Assembly (NCBI GenBank): GCA_963680875.1
Contig: OY804583.1
Span: 37,383,982 to 37,447,981 of the forward strand
DNA: 64,000 nt
Reading direction: 5' to 3'
Source of the DNA: Bathymodiolus brooksi
Taxonomy: Eukaryota > Mollusca > Bivalvia > Mytilida > Modiolidae
The notes beneath the pieces were generated by a model, which was not told where the DNA came from, did no database searches, and saw nothing but the letters and a program-made list of their open reading frames with translations. Shown piece after piece: positions 55,202-64,000 of this stretch; the stretch's first letter is position 1, and each line of letters opens with the position of its first letter. The position numbers and the translations under genes were made by a program.

Positions 55202-56902
55202 TTACCAAAGAAGATTTACCATGTGTATTTTTGCTCCTGACTGTTTACCATCTGTATCACAACCCACCCATAATTGTCCCCTCCTGTCAATGTCAAGTGA
55301 TAAAGGATATTTAATCCCTGTGTCCTCCATTACTTTACATGTCAATATATTTCCTTGTCCAGATAAAACATGGAGGGCATGTGTATTATAGTCACTCACA
55401 ATAATGTGTCCTGCTGTTGTTGTTACTACATCACTAGGATTAAATTGTGTAGTAACATTTATCTTAGAATGTCCTGTATATGTCCACCTTAAAACCCCCT
55501 CCCACCCTACAACCACCACCCTCCCAGTATCACATGATGTCCTGTCAACAACAACTATGTCTTTGTTATTATTTGTTGTGATTCTGTGTGGTAAAGTAAA
55601 CAGTTTGTGTTTGTTACTGTCATATTGATAAGTATGTTGTTGTTTACCACCCATACCAAAGATAAGTAGTGCCCTTGTACTTTTGTCTGTAAGTGTGAAG
55701 GGATTACCAGGTTCTGTGACACCTACTATAATATTATTTTCATTAGTCACATGGATTCCCCAGGGTAACAAGGGTGACACTGAGAGGAATGGTTTTATTT
55801 CCCCTGACTTTGTCATCAGTTTTATATCTGAACTGTTAGCATCAGACAGAAGTATGTCATTGTTTGAGGTCAATATCATGTTAATGATTTGACAAGAAAT
55901 CTCATTGGTGGTTGTGATGTTGTCATTGTCAATGTTTATTTGTCTTAGGACTTGTTTATCATAATTATTAATCCATATTGATTTGTCATTAACAGTAATT
56001 ATGTTGTTGATACATGATAAATCTGTAGTGTATGAATTAACAACCTCAAAATCAATGTCTGATTGTACTTGTAGTATTTTCATTTCCTGAAGTGAACCAA
56101 ATAAACTTGATATATCTTCGACTGTTCCTCTTGTAGGAACAAATTGTTTAATACCAGAAGGAAATAGTTTAAAATTCAAGTCTGGCATCTTTTTCTTAAT
56201 TTCTATAGCACTTGCAAAAATCATACTGCCTTTGTTTGAAGCCAAGGCAGTCATCACTTCATCTTTTTTAGTTTCAAGTTTCTCTTCAGCCTGGTTAGTC
56301 TGCCCCTTAAGGTCGGATAGCTTTGTTTTCACAGTTTTTCGCTCAAATTCAGCTTGGTTTTGTAAGTTTTTAGAATATTTAGTGATGTCGTCTATTAAAT
56401 TTTGCTCCTTTTGTTTTATTTGTTCAATTGTTTCATCAACCAAAGAGTCGCATTTAGTTTCAGAATCTTTGATTTCTTTAGATTTTGTCTGACAGAGGGT
56501 TAAATTGTTACAGTACTTTTCCTCCGCTCCTTTCAGCTCATCCAATTTTTCTGGGAGAACTTTTTCAATGAGTTCAAAGTTATGCTTTTTGTGTGTGAAT
56601 GCAACACAATCTGGACACACGAGATGATCACAGTTTCTACAGAACAGACATGTCATTTTTGCCTTATGTTCATCGCATGGTATATTGTCCACAATTACCT
56701 TCGGTTGCACATCATGAAGAGACGTTTTTATATCCACAATTTCATGTGGAACAGACATTTGTACCCTTGTATGAAGTTTTTTGCACTTATCACACAAAGA
56801 CATGTTACATTCAACACACCTCCATTTTATCCTTGTGTCCTCTTCACATAGCTCACAACATTTTGGTACTTGAGCTCGTTTAACAGAGCTTGAATAAGCC
56901 AT
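55202..56902 (-). CDS. Intronless TRIM-like B-box / coiled-coil / NHL-type propeller protein
   Basis: A complete 566-residue frame on the minus strand, starting MAYSSSVKRA. A first B-box-like zinc finger lies at about 15-53 (C-x2-C, WRCVEC, LCDKC, H44, H53) and a second at about 76-107 (C76, H79, C85, C88, C96, C99, H104, H107). A coiled coil spans about 115-230. A C-terminal six-bladed, NHL-like propeller spans about 285-566, with repeats such as NDILLSDANSSDIKLM, KDIVVVDRTSCDTGRVVV and GHIIVSDYNTHALHVL. No RING precedes the B-boxes, so ubiquitin-ligase activity is not predicted from this frame. Intronless genes of this type are expanded in bivalves and often discussed as immune genes. It lies antisense in a KIF13 intron. 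A TTCTTGTTTAG site just upstream could end a 5'UTR intron. AATAAA motifs on the minus strand lie near 54883-54897. Confidence 0.93.
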   Translation of the reverse strand: MAYSSSVKRAQVPKCCELCEEDTRIKWRCVECNMSLCDKCKKLHTRVQMSVPHEIVDIKTSLHDVQPKVIVDNIPCDEHKAKMTCLFCRNCDHLVCPDCVAFTHKKHNFELIEKVLPEKLDELKGAEEKYCNNLTLCQTKSKEIKDSETKCDSLVDETIEQIKQKEQNLIDDITKYSKNLQNQAEFERKTVKTKLSDLKGQTNQAEEKLETKKDEVMTALASNKGSMIFASAIEIKKKMPDLNFKLFPSGIKQFVPTRGTVEDISSLFGSLQEMKILQVQSDIDFEVVNSYTTDLSCINNIITVNDKSIWINNYDKQVLRQINIDNDNITTTNEISCQIINMILTSNNDILLSDANSSDIKLMTKSGEIKPFLSVSPLLPWGIHVTNENNIIVGVTEPGNPFTLTDKSTRALLIFGMGGKQQHTYQYDSNKHKLFTLPHRITTNNNKDIVVVDRTSCDTGRVVVVGWEGVLRWTYTGHSKINVTTQFNPSDVVTTTAGHIIVSDYNTHALHVLSGQGNILTCKVMEDTGIKYPLSLDIDRRGQLWVGCDTDGKQSGAKIHMVNLLW

Positions 56903-57443
56903 TATAATATTGCTAAGTATTACCTAAACAAGAATTATTAACTAATCCATAATCGAATAAAATCCCATTTCTGTAATGGAAGACGATCTGCTGACAAAAC
57001 TGATAATGGTAGTCTATATACGGGTAACATATAAAAGGGAGGTAGATGGGTGGTTACGTCAAATTCAATATGTATATTTTATGGTCCATTGCATCTAGAT
57101 TTCATCTGTTGAATTTAGGAAATTGAAATAAAGCATTTAATTTTTTTGAAATCGTACAAACAGTTGAAACTATGACTATAAACAAATTTGAGGCAAAACA
57201 ATGTGTCAGTGTTTACCTTTTAAAAATGGACTAATCCAATGTTTAACTTCCTTAATATAAGGGAAATACCCTTTGTCCTGATAAATTGAAGGCCATGAAA
57301 ATAATTTATTAGTTTTACAAGTAAGGTGAAAATAATACTGACAGTTTTATGGGTATATAGTGTACTTTTAATGACTGGTATTGTGTGGCGTATTCTAAGG
57401 TCACCTAGGGTCATAAAAATTACAGTACTTGTCATATTAGAAA
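56903..57443. other. 5' flank of the TRIM-like gene and KIF13 intron
   Basis: It should hold the promoter or first untranslated exon of the TRIM-like gene, but I see no convincing TATA box on the minus strand. No exon was seen. Confidence 0.4.
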
Positions 57444-57608
57444 AGAAATAATTCATGGCAGCCGTAGATTTGTGTACATTTAACCATTGGTTGGACATTT
57501 ATATTCGTATTTTATCCCTCGCTGGCGCTCGGGGAATAAATAATCGAATATAAATGCCCAACCCATGGTTAAATGTGCACAAATCTACGGCTGCCATGAA
57601 TCATTTCT
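57444..57608. mobile_element. Palindromic element with arms of about 64 bp
   Basis: The left arm (AGAAATAATTCATGGCAGCC, GTAGATTTGTGTACATTTAA) is inverted in the right arm, ending CATTTCT, with about 5 mismatches in 64 bp. The centre contains ATCCCTCGCTGGCGCTCGGGG, also self-complementary at its edges. A single strand would fold into one long hairpin. No ORF; probably a foldback or MITE element. Confidence 0.85.
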
Positions 57609-58549
57609 TAAATTTATTGTTACCTAAGATATAAACTATTACCTGAAGCAAAGCCATGGGCAATATATAGTTGGTGTTAAGGTGGACAATACACTTGCTA
57701 TTACCCGAATATCCAGTTAATAAGTGTTTTATTATCCCGAACAGCGTAAGAGGTTATACCAAGTACTGACATAGAACCTTCTCGTCGTGTTTGTTGTTGT
57801 CGTCTGCAGGTTTCTGGATTTTAGTTTTGTATAGGAAAAATCCAGAGAATTTTTAATGTCCATTACCATGTTTCCTCCAATGAATCAAGAGGATTAAAAA
57901 AGTGCATGAATATATATCGTGTCTCCGTTGATTAGCACAGGATAGGCAAACTGTCTTTTGGACTATTCACCGGTGAATAGTTCATTACTCAATTTACCTG
58001 TAAATATAATAGTTGTGAACATGTCTCTCTCATAGGATAACTTAAACTGAGGTATAATAATGAAGCTTATAAAATATTGTTCATGAAATAAAACATAATA
58101 TGCATGCTTTAGATTCAGAAAACTTAATTTGCATTTAACAAAGGGGAGACCTTGTAAATAATTGATAATTTATTCAAGTGGGTCTGTGAATAATTAATTA
58201 GTTGGGTCAAATTGACCAAAAAACCCCTTTTTTTTCTCCAATATTGATATATTTATTTTTATTATGGGCTGATTTTTTAACAAAAGTTTTGGTCCATGCT
58301 CCCCATTATAGAGTCAATATATTGTAGCAACCCTGTCCTCTTTTTAGAACAGTCTGGGTCTTCCAGAAATCATTAAAAAAATATATATATCCTTATCTAA
58401 AACCACATCAGCAAATTAAAACAAACTTGGTTGGAATGATCCATGAGAGGTCTCCTTTCTGATATATATTTTTCTCCCAGCTCCCCACCCCCGATCTAAT
58501 GTGGCAGCTGTTATTCAAAATATTTTATGCTTTTTAGTGTCAGTCAGCA
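57609..58549. other. KIF13 intron DNA
   Basis: AT-rich; no exon, array or known element was recognised. Confidence 0.45.
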
Positions 58550-58678
58550 ATCCAAGGTCATTGTCAGTGACTTGTGGCAGGTTGATGGTTTTCCCCAGGT
58601 ACTCTGGTTTCATCCACCGATATAGCTGAAATATTATTGAAAGTGGCGTTAAACACCATAATCCTAACCCTGTAACAT
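58550..58678 (+). repeat. SINE family 1 3' half
   Basis: CATTGTCAGTGACTTGTGGC, CCCAGGTACTCTGGTTTCAT, GATATAGCTGAAATATTATT, tail ATAATCCTAACCCTG. Confidence 0.8.
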
Positions 58679-58682
58679 GTGA

Positions 58683-58848
58683 AGGGTCGTCGTGGACATT
58701 ATCATATGGTAGTTGGATTTACAACTACCTGTGCAATCAGTGCGTATCACCACTAAGGTTGTGAGTTCGAACACCGTTCTTGGCGAGGTGTACTTGGTTA
58801 CAACATTATGTGATAAAGTTTGTCAGTGACTTGCGACAGGTCGGTGTA
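58683..58848 (+). repeat. SINE family 1 5' half
   Basis: GGGTCGTCGTGGACATTATC, GTAGTTGGATTTACAACTAC, GAGTTCGAACACCGTTCTTG, ending at GACAGGTCGGTG. It follows another fragment of the same family. Confidence 0.8.
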
Positions 58849-59561
58849 ATTGATTAAATAATGAGTTTTAAAACATGGAATATCAAGTCGACCAGCTGAG
58901 TTTGTTTGTGGCTTGCATTAGGTGTAAAGACAGTGTAAGTATAGGGAGTAACCATTGCATTTTTTTTTGGTGAAGTGGGGTGGGGGGTCATGAACAAAAA
59001 AATATTGGGGGATATGGGGTGAAAATCCAGACTTTCAGACAGAAATAAGCTGGAAAAAATGTCAGTATGCACTGAAAAAATATTTGTTATCAAGACTTGT
59101 TATAGGCCAAAATATATCATGCAAGCATTAACAAAAATATATAGGTTACCACAACACAAAAATAAAAGTCAATCTTGCTGATTTCATGGAGGGAAAATAA
59201 CCGGTGTCTGAAAAAGACTTCTTTGCCTGCACATTAGAAAATGTCAAATGATCGCTCCCTTATACATGTGAGTGAATCCTTGAAAAGTCAGAAAATTTGG
59301 GGCTACTTATCTCCCCTTACATATCTGTCTTCATGGTGTCATTTACGTCCTCTATACAATAATGAATAATTTAATTTGATTTGAATATTTCAATCCGATT
59401 GGCTAATCCGCCTGGAGAAAATTTTGGTTATACTCGATAACCTGGGTTGGTATTGTGACGTCACCAACGTGTTCATCCACCAACGATAAATTCAAATAGT
59501 CACTTGAAATAATCGTAATTAAAATCGAGGAATCATTAATTTTGTTGTAAAAATTAGATTA
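58849..59561. other. KIF13 intron DNA
   Basis: It has a CCGATTGGCTAATCCGCC and ACCTGGGTTGGTATTGTGAC stretch (about 59395-59480) that resembles the inner part of the next palindrome. No exon was seen. Confidence 0.45.
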
Positions 59562-59712
59562 TAAGGAATATTTGAAATTGTTGAACAGGTTATACTTGCA
59601 TAACCTGGTTTGGGTCAGTTTACGCTTTTCATAAACTGCAGTTTATTAAGCGTAAGCTGACCCAAACCAGGTTATATCGTATAACCTGTTCAACAATTTC
59701 AAATATTCCTTA
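59562..59712. mobile_element. Near-perfect palindromic element, about 150 bp
   Basis: TAAGGAATATTTGAAATTGT, TGAACAGGTTATACTTGCAT, AACCTGGTTTGGGTCAG are mirrored as inverse complement up to CAAATATTCCTTA, with the centre at about AAACTGCAGTTT. Arms are about 74 bp with few mismatches. This is a foldback/MITE type element. Confidence 0.88.
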
Positions 59713-59826
59713 AATATTTGAATTCAAGAATATTCAAGAAAATTAGAAATTTTAGCAAAATAAATTAGTACGAAAAATATAACTTTAATGCATTGAATAT
59801 TTATCAGTTTAGTCTCAATCATTTTA

Positions 59827-60221
59827 GGCCAAACAAAAAAATATGTGTGTTTATGGTCACCCGACCGACCCTATTTTTCAGCCGCTGACCCTAACCTTTT
59901 TGACTCTAATTTTTGCTAGCGACCCTATCAATTTTTACACAGAATTCGGATAACCATTTTTGTTGTTTAATCAGCAGCAATGTTTTATTTATTCATCCGC
60001 TAGCATTTTGTCGAAATTGAGATCAAAGAAGGTAGAAAAACTGTGTAACTCGTCATAAAACAGCTTCAACAAATGACGGATTACCGGAAATTTCGAAAAA
60101 GAAATACCGGAACCGGTAATGACTATTTCTGGTTTCGCCGATAAAAAAAAAATTAATGCCGACCGACCGACCCTAGATTTTTTTGACATGTGACCGTAAA
60201 CACACATTTTTTTGTTTGACC
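59827..60221. mobile_element. PIF/Harbinger-type MITE
   Basis: Termini GGCCAAACAAAAAAATATGT and the inverse of ACATTTTTTTGTTTGACC extend to about 40 bp of inverted repeat, including GACCGACCCT blocks. Flanking TTA at 59824-59826 and 60222-60224 is a 3-bp TWA target duplication, as for PIF/Harbinger. Length is 395 bp with no transposase. Confidence 0.8.
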
Positions 60222-60627
60222 TTATCAAAAATCTAGACATAAACATTTGTATACCCTTCTTCTACAGGTGTATTAATAGAGATACTTATTGGTAGGTCCA
60301 TTTTATGATATTTTTTTCTGTTTTTGTTTGGCAACTTGAGTTTTTTGCAATTGATGTTTAAAATTATTATTTTTTTGTTTAATAATTTTAATTTTCGCTC
60401 AAGCGTTTCGGCCACAAAACCTTCATCTGTGTTTTATTTTATCAAGACCTGCTACATTATGCCACATATGAGATAAAATGTAAACAGTGTATTTATTTTG
60501 TTGCCGAATAGTTTGAATGAAGACAAATATTTCCTTGCAATTGTTTGTTTTTTTTTATTCAGAAAATTACTAATACTACAGAGAAAACAATTTAATAATT
60601 TAAATAATTTTTGTATTACAATTTCAG

Positions 60628-60852
60628 ATATATGCTGTTGCATCATGGGATTCTTCCATTCACGATTCACCGATGTTAAATCGAGTGACATCGTCCAATG
60701 AGCGTGTTTATATGATATTGAAAGCTGTTATTAGATTAAGTCATCCAGCCTATATGGAAATTGTTTTACGGAAAAGAATGTGTCTAAATATATATACAAA
60801 CTTTAGTATTACTAGTCTGACAGATCGGTTAAAAAAGAAAATTACCGGCCAG
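60628..60852 (+). CDS. KIF13: KIF13-like exon F
   Basis: This exon follows TTGTATTACAATTTCAG and ends GGCCAG|GTAAGG; 225 nt, phase 0 at both ends. It encodes IYAVASWDSSIHDSPMLNRV, TSSNERVYMILKAVIRLSHP, AYMEIVLRKRMCLNIYTNFS and ITSLTDRLKKKITGQ. 'ASWDSSIHDSP-LN-VT--NERVY' and 'LSHPA-ME-VLRKR' are diagnostic of KIF13A/B. Vertebrate proteins have some 35-40 residues between the 'FLDLN' motif and this point, and no exon for them was found except the 14-nt microexon. Confidence 0.93.
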
Positions 60853-60904
60853 GTAAGGGTTTTCCTTGTTGAGCCCCAATTCATTACTACACGCTACATG
60901 CGTG

Positions 60905-61170
60905 AATGTTATGGTGTTAAATGCCACTTTCAACAATATTTCAGTTATATCATGGCGGTCAGTTTTATTGGTGGAGAAGAACTGGAGTACCCAGAGAAAA
61001 CCACCGACCTACCTCAAGTCACTGACTAACTTTATCACATAATGTTGTATCAAGTACACCAATAACGTGGTGAGTTCGGGATATGAACTCACAACGTTAT
61101 TGATGGTAGTAATTGATTGCATAGCTAGTTGTAAATCCAACTACCATACGATGACGACCACGACAGCCCC
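60905..61170 (-). repeat. SINE family 1, full length
   Basis: In reverse: ATGGTGTTAAATGCCACTTT, GGAGTACCCAGAGAAAACCA, GTTGTATCAAGTACACCAAT, GTAGTTGTAAATCCAACT-type head, and ACGATGACGACCACGACAGC. The B-box area is disturbed by a short repeat (AACGTGGTGAGTTCGGGATA). Confidence 0.85.
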
Positions 61171-61309
61171 TATTAATGAATAACAATGAAAACATGAACA
61201 ATCAACTACAGTTGCATCCATGTTCATCTTACCAACACCAAACTTTACCGTACCGTAACGAACTTCTTGTTTCACCAAGCAGACAATATTGATGTTTGAA
61301 AGAAGAGTT

Positions 61310-61525
61310 TGATGATACCAAAGGAGTAATCAGAATCTGTATATTGAAGAAGAACAGACAACACAATGGCCAAAAGAGAAAGTACAAAAGGACAAACAAC
61401 GATATACAAAACATACATATAAAACTAAAGATGGAGTAACACGTACCCTTCTAAAAACCGGGGGTGAACTCAGGTGCTCCGGAAGGGTAAGTAGTGTCTG
61501 CTTCACTAGTGACACCTGTCGTTTT
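61310..61525 (+). repeat. Mussel-type dispersed repeat, 5' part
   Basis: GATACCAAAGGAGTAATCAG, AGACAACACAATGGCCAAAA, GAACTCAGGTGCTCCGGAAG and CTTCACTAGTGACACCTGTC. Same family as 18428-18730. Confidence 0.7.
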
Positions 61526-61729
61526 AATGTGAAATAATTATGATAATGAAAAATGTTCTAACGAGCAAATGGTTCTCAGGAAGTAGATTAGAAATTCAAA
61601 TTATTAAATATTTTATTTGTTATAGCATCATATTTTTGATATTTAAGCATCAAGTTTATCACAATATTTTTTTGAGAAATGCATATAATACACAAAGATA
61701 AACTTTTCCTCTCATTGGAAGAAGCAGAA

Positions 61730-61790
61730 AGGTGGTTTATGGTGTTTAACGCCACTTTCAACAATTTTCAGTTATATTGTGGCGGGAAGC
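61730..61790 (-). repeat. SINE family 1 3' tip
   Basis: TTATGGTGTTTAACGCCACT and TTTTCAGTTATATTGTGGCG. Confidence 0.75.
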
Positions 61791-62218
61791 AGAAACGGGA
61801 TGATACAATATACCAATGCATATTATACACACCTAAAGACGGTTAAAGCCATAGGAAAAATAACGAAACTGTTCATTGCAATTTCCTCATGTGCATCATA
61901 TTTACTTGTCTGTATGGAATTTCATACAATAAATCTTCCGATCTGAAGATAATATATACATAAGTAATAAAAATGAAAACAATAAAATACCACACTGTCG
62001 GAACAGTCCCAGAATTCAATAGGAAAATCATACAAAGAGGTAAAATCGATACCCTAACATGTAATTAACATAAAGGTAAAAAAAACATTAACCATTATTA
62101 GATTTTTAGATGAAATAAAAAGAATATCACAAGAGATGAAAAAGAAGCTAGTACAAACAAAAATCTGTATTTTTCAAATATGTCAAAATTTTCATGTTTT
62201 TTTTTTTCTGTTTTGTAG

Positions 62219-62272
62219 GAAAAACTGTTTTCTAGTGGAATGTCTTATGAAGTAGTATCAAATATTCCGAAG
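62219..62272 (+). CDS. KIF13: KIF13-like exon G
   Basis: This exon follows a T-rich tract and TTTTGTAG and ends CCGAAG|GTGAGT; 54 nt, phase 0. It encodes EKLFSSGMSYEVVSNIPK. 'G-SYEVVSNIPK' is a KIF13 hallmark between the RKR block and the 'SDGETYIEKY' block of the next exon. Confidence 0.92.
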
Positions 62273-62317
62273 GTGAGTACAGTTAAAGATTCCCCTCTCA
62301 ACAGGGGGCCTCGTAGG

Positions 62318-62822
62318 TTGTGAGTGAGTGAGTGATTGTTATCCCCTCGCAAACGAAGTTGTGAAGGGATATAGTAACGCTATCGTCCGTCCGTCCTTCC
62401 GTAGCATCCTTGTGAACACTCTAGAATCAACATCCTTCAATGGATTTTGACCAAACTTGGTACATACTTAGTCCTTAAGAGAATCTGGAACCCTATTGGT
62501 TTTCAAGGTCAAATTTTTAGGCGAGGGGATACACCACGCTTTGCGTTGCCCTTGTTGTTTAATGTCATATGCACAATTTTTCAGCTATAGTATTGCAAGA
62601 ACAAGTTGGATTCAATGAAATATTAAAAATTAAAATGTGTATAAGGCCAACAAGCTTTATTGGATATGTGCAGTGCTATCTCACTGAAACAACAGTCTGC
62701 AGGTAGACATGTCACTATGCTCGAACACATTAGCCTGATCCTGAGCCCACCAATCTTTGCTCTAACTCCTTAAAGCTGCTTGCTAAGCGGACAAACAGCA
62801 ATTACCAATGTTATTGTCTTTG
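62318..62822 (-). repeat. SINE family 2 split by a 211-bp insertion
   Basis: GTGAGTGAGTGAGTGATTGTT (tail end, reverse) is interrupted at 62341 and resumes at about 62552 with TTGTTGTTTAATGTCATATG, CACTGAAACAACAGTCTGCA, TTTGCTCTAACTCCTTAAAG and GGACAAACAGCAATTACC. A short SINE family 1 tip (TTGAAAGTGGCGTTTAACAC) follows at about 62823. Confidence 0.8.
62341..62551 (+). mobile_element. Short 'ATCCCCTCGC...GCGAGGGGAT' element
   Basis: A 211-bp insertion in a SINE, flanked by TTGTT on both sides (62336-62340 and 62552-62556). It has ATCCCCTCGC near the left end and GCGAGGGGAT near the right end, plus CCGTCCGTCCTTCCGTAGC and TGACCAAACTTGGTACATAC. It is a non-coding molluscan-type element; the short target duplication is tentative. 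Confidence 0.65.
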
Positions 62823-62889
62823 TTGAAAGTGGCGTTTAACACCATCAAACAAACAAATACTAAAAATAAGATATGTGTATATTTTTGAT

Positions 62890-63050
62890 ATAAGAAAAGA
62901 TTGAAGATACTAAAGTGGTAAACAGAAGCAATACATCAGAGAATGACAGACAATACCAAAATATATTGTGCAACAATGATCTATAAAATACAAGACAGAA
63001 AACTAAAGATCAAAAGATTGGGCTACATGAACCCCAGTAAGTTGTTGTGA
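62890..63050 (+). repeat. Mussel-type dispersed repeat fragment
   Basis: GATTGAAGATACTAAAGTGG, GAATGACAGACAATACC and AACTAAAGATCAAAAGATTG. It ends before the exon H acceptor. Confidence 0.6.
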
Positions 63051-63182
63051 ACAATATCTCTATATCGATCGATACTGACAATTTGTCTGTTTAAACCAAG
63101 AGAAGGCAACTGTGACCAAGTAGGGGGGGAGCTATATATTTTTTTTGTTTGTAATATATTTTGTATCAATCTTCTTTTGCAG

Positions 63183-63335
63183 GCTTCGGAAGACTTAGAG
63201 AACATGGGAACTTTGGCTCAGATGGCTGCATCACAGAATGAAGTTAACGCTTCTGATGGTGAAACATACATAGAAAAATATATCAAAGGAGTATCAGCTG
63301 TAGAAAGTATACTTACTTTAGACAGACTTCGACAG
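63183..63335 (+). CDS. KIF13: KIF13-like exon H
   Basis: This exon follows CAATCTTCTTTTGCAG and ends CGACAG|GTAAGA; 153 nt, phase 0. It encodes ASEDLENMGTLAQMAASQNE, VNASDGETYIEKYIKGVSAV and ESILTLDRLRQ. 'SDGETYIEKY--GV--VE-IL-L-RLRQ' is one of the most conserved KIF13 blocks. The 3' end of this exon and its donor are repeated in the intron that follows. Later exons, including another copy of T1-T5 if present, would lie right of the window. Confidence 0.94.
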
Positions 63336-63655
63336 GTAAGATAGAAAAATTTACCAAAGGAGTGTCAGCTGTAGAAAGTATACTTACCTTAGACAGACTT
63401 AGACAGGTAAGATAGAAAAATACATCAAAGGAGTGTCAGCTGTAGAAAGTATACTTACTTTAGACAGACTTAGACAGGTAAGATAGAAAAATACATCAAA
63501 GGAGTGTCAGCTGTAGAAAGTATACTTACCTTAGACAGACTTAGACAGGTAAGATAGAAAAATACATCAAAGGAGTGTCAGCTGTAGAAAGTATACTTAC
63601 CTTAGACAGGTAAGACAGGTGAAACTTGTCATCTGTAGAAAGTATACTTAAACAG
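63336..63655. repeat. 71-bp array made from the exon H end and its splice donor
   Basis: About four units of GTAAGATAGAAAAATACATC, AAAGGAGTGTCAGCTGTAGA, AAGTATACTTACCTTAGACA, GACTTAGACAG, starting at 63336, 63407, 63478 and 63549 (the last is shortened). Each repeats the last 60 or so nt of exon H with its GACAG|GTAAGA donor. Reading past the first donor gives CAG GTA AGA TAG and stops at once. Confidence 0.95.
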
Positions 63656-63724
63656 GTGTTTTCTCAACGTGGTTTAATTTGACAAAAAAATAGTTTTAAT
63701 TAGCTCCTATGCCCAACAGACCAT

Positions 63725-63792
63725 GTAAGAAAAGTTTGACGATACCAAAGGGGTAATCAGAAGCCGTAAATCAAAGGACAGACAATACAATT
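63725..63792 (+). repeat. Mussel-type dispersed repeat fragment
   Basis: GACGATACCAAAGGGGTAAT, CAGAAGCCGTAAATCAAAGG and ACAGACAATACAA. It is cut by a retrotransposon insertion at its 3' end. Confidence 0.65.
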
Positions 63793-64000
63793 TTTTTTTT
63801 TAGCCCTTTGCCCCGCTGGAGAGCATAGGCCATTGACGAACTCCCTCCATCTAACTCGATTTGGCACTAGTTTTTCTGCCGAGTTCCAGTTGTGTTCCTG
63901 CTCTTTCAATTCTGACTCTGTGTCTCTACGCCAGATGTTTCTTGGCCGTCTTTTGCCTTGTGGGTTCCATTTGAGGGCATGTCTGGTGATGCTGCTAGGT
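63793..64000 (-). mobile_element. Non-LTR retrotransposon, C-terminal end (runs off window)
   Basis: The T run at 63793-63801 is the poly-A tail of a minus-strand element. Upstream on that strand the frame reads ITRHALKWNPQGKRRPRNIW, RRDTESELKEQEHNWNSAEK, LVPNRVRWREFVNGLCSPAG and QRAKK. 'ALKW-PQGKR--G-P---WRR--E-EL' with a terminal 'R--WR-FV-GLC' is the usual C-terminus of RTE/jockey-like reverse transcriptase ORFs. The remainder lies beyond the window. Confidence 0.75.

Noticed and set aside
56582..56883. Plus-strand frames of 86-94 codons opposite the TRIM-like gene
   Set aside because: They are antisense shadows of the conserved B-box coding sequence.

Overview
The window is animal nuclear DNA, almost certainly from a bivalve mollusc. 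The evidence is AT-rich intron-rich sequence with GT-AG exons, many copies of tRNA-derived SINEs of a molluscan type, a dispersed repeat of a kind I associate with mussel genomes, and an intronless B-box/NHL-type TRIM gene of the sort expanded in bivalves. No bacterial, organellar, rRNA or functional tRNA genes were seen. Coding DNA is only a few percent of the window.

The main gene is a kinesin-3 of the KIF13A/KIF13B type, seen as scattered exons on the + strand. The order is abnormal. Three stalk exons (1474-1625, 2969-3101, 4502-4748) are followed by C-terminal exons (12479-12597, 15491-16484, 18166-18381, 19068 to about 19326) that end in a CAP-Gly domain. Then comes a very large block of tandem repeats. 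Then the same three stalk exons appear again (41048-41199, 42532-42664, 44605-44851), followed by the middle exons missing from the first set (46314-46440, 48060-48115, probable microexon 52051-52064, 60628-60852, 62219-62272, 63183-63335). The gene continues past the right edge. The motor and FHA exons are not in the window. The segment at 1-9223 is repeated at about 38272-45702 with roughly 1% exon divergence. This is either a recent partial tandem duplication with rearrangement or two haplotypes joined in assembly.

Layout: 1-1165, 28-bp minisatellite; 1166-5225, KIF13 stalk exons, copy 1; 5226-8840, a 3.6-kb MULE-like DNA transposon inserted in a SINE with an 8-bp target duplication; 9224-12478, intron-like DNA with minisatellites; 12479-19447, KIF13 tail and CAP-Gly exons; 19448-26411, non-coding DNA with MITE-like elements, SINEs and minisatellites; 26412-26980, 47-bp minisatellite; 26981-37585, 10.6-kb satellite of 79-bp monomers; 38272-40735, 28-bp minisatellite again; 41048-48115, KIF13 exons, copy 2; 49450-51683, a repetitive element with an internal array of about 153-bp units; 55202-56902, antisense TRIM-like gene inside a KIF13 intron; 57444-60224, hairpin elements and a Harbinger-type MITE; 60628-63335, more KIF13 exons; 63793-64000, 3' end of a non-LTR retrotransposon on the minus strand.

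Two patterns stand out. First, at least four tandem arrays (79, 28, about 45 and 44 bp) are built from different parts of the local tRNA-derived SINEs. Second, two KIF13 exons have their 3' edge, splice donor included, tandemly repeated into the following intron.
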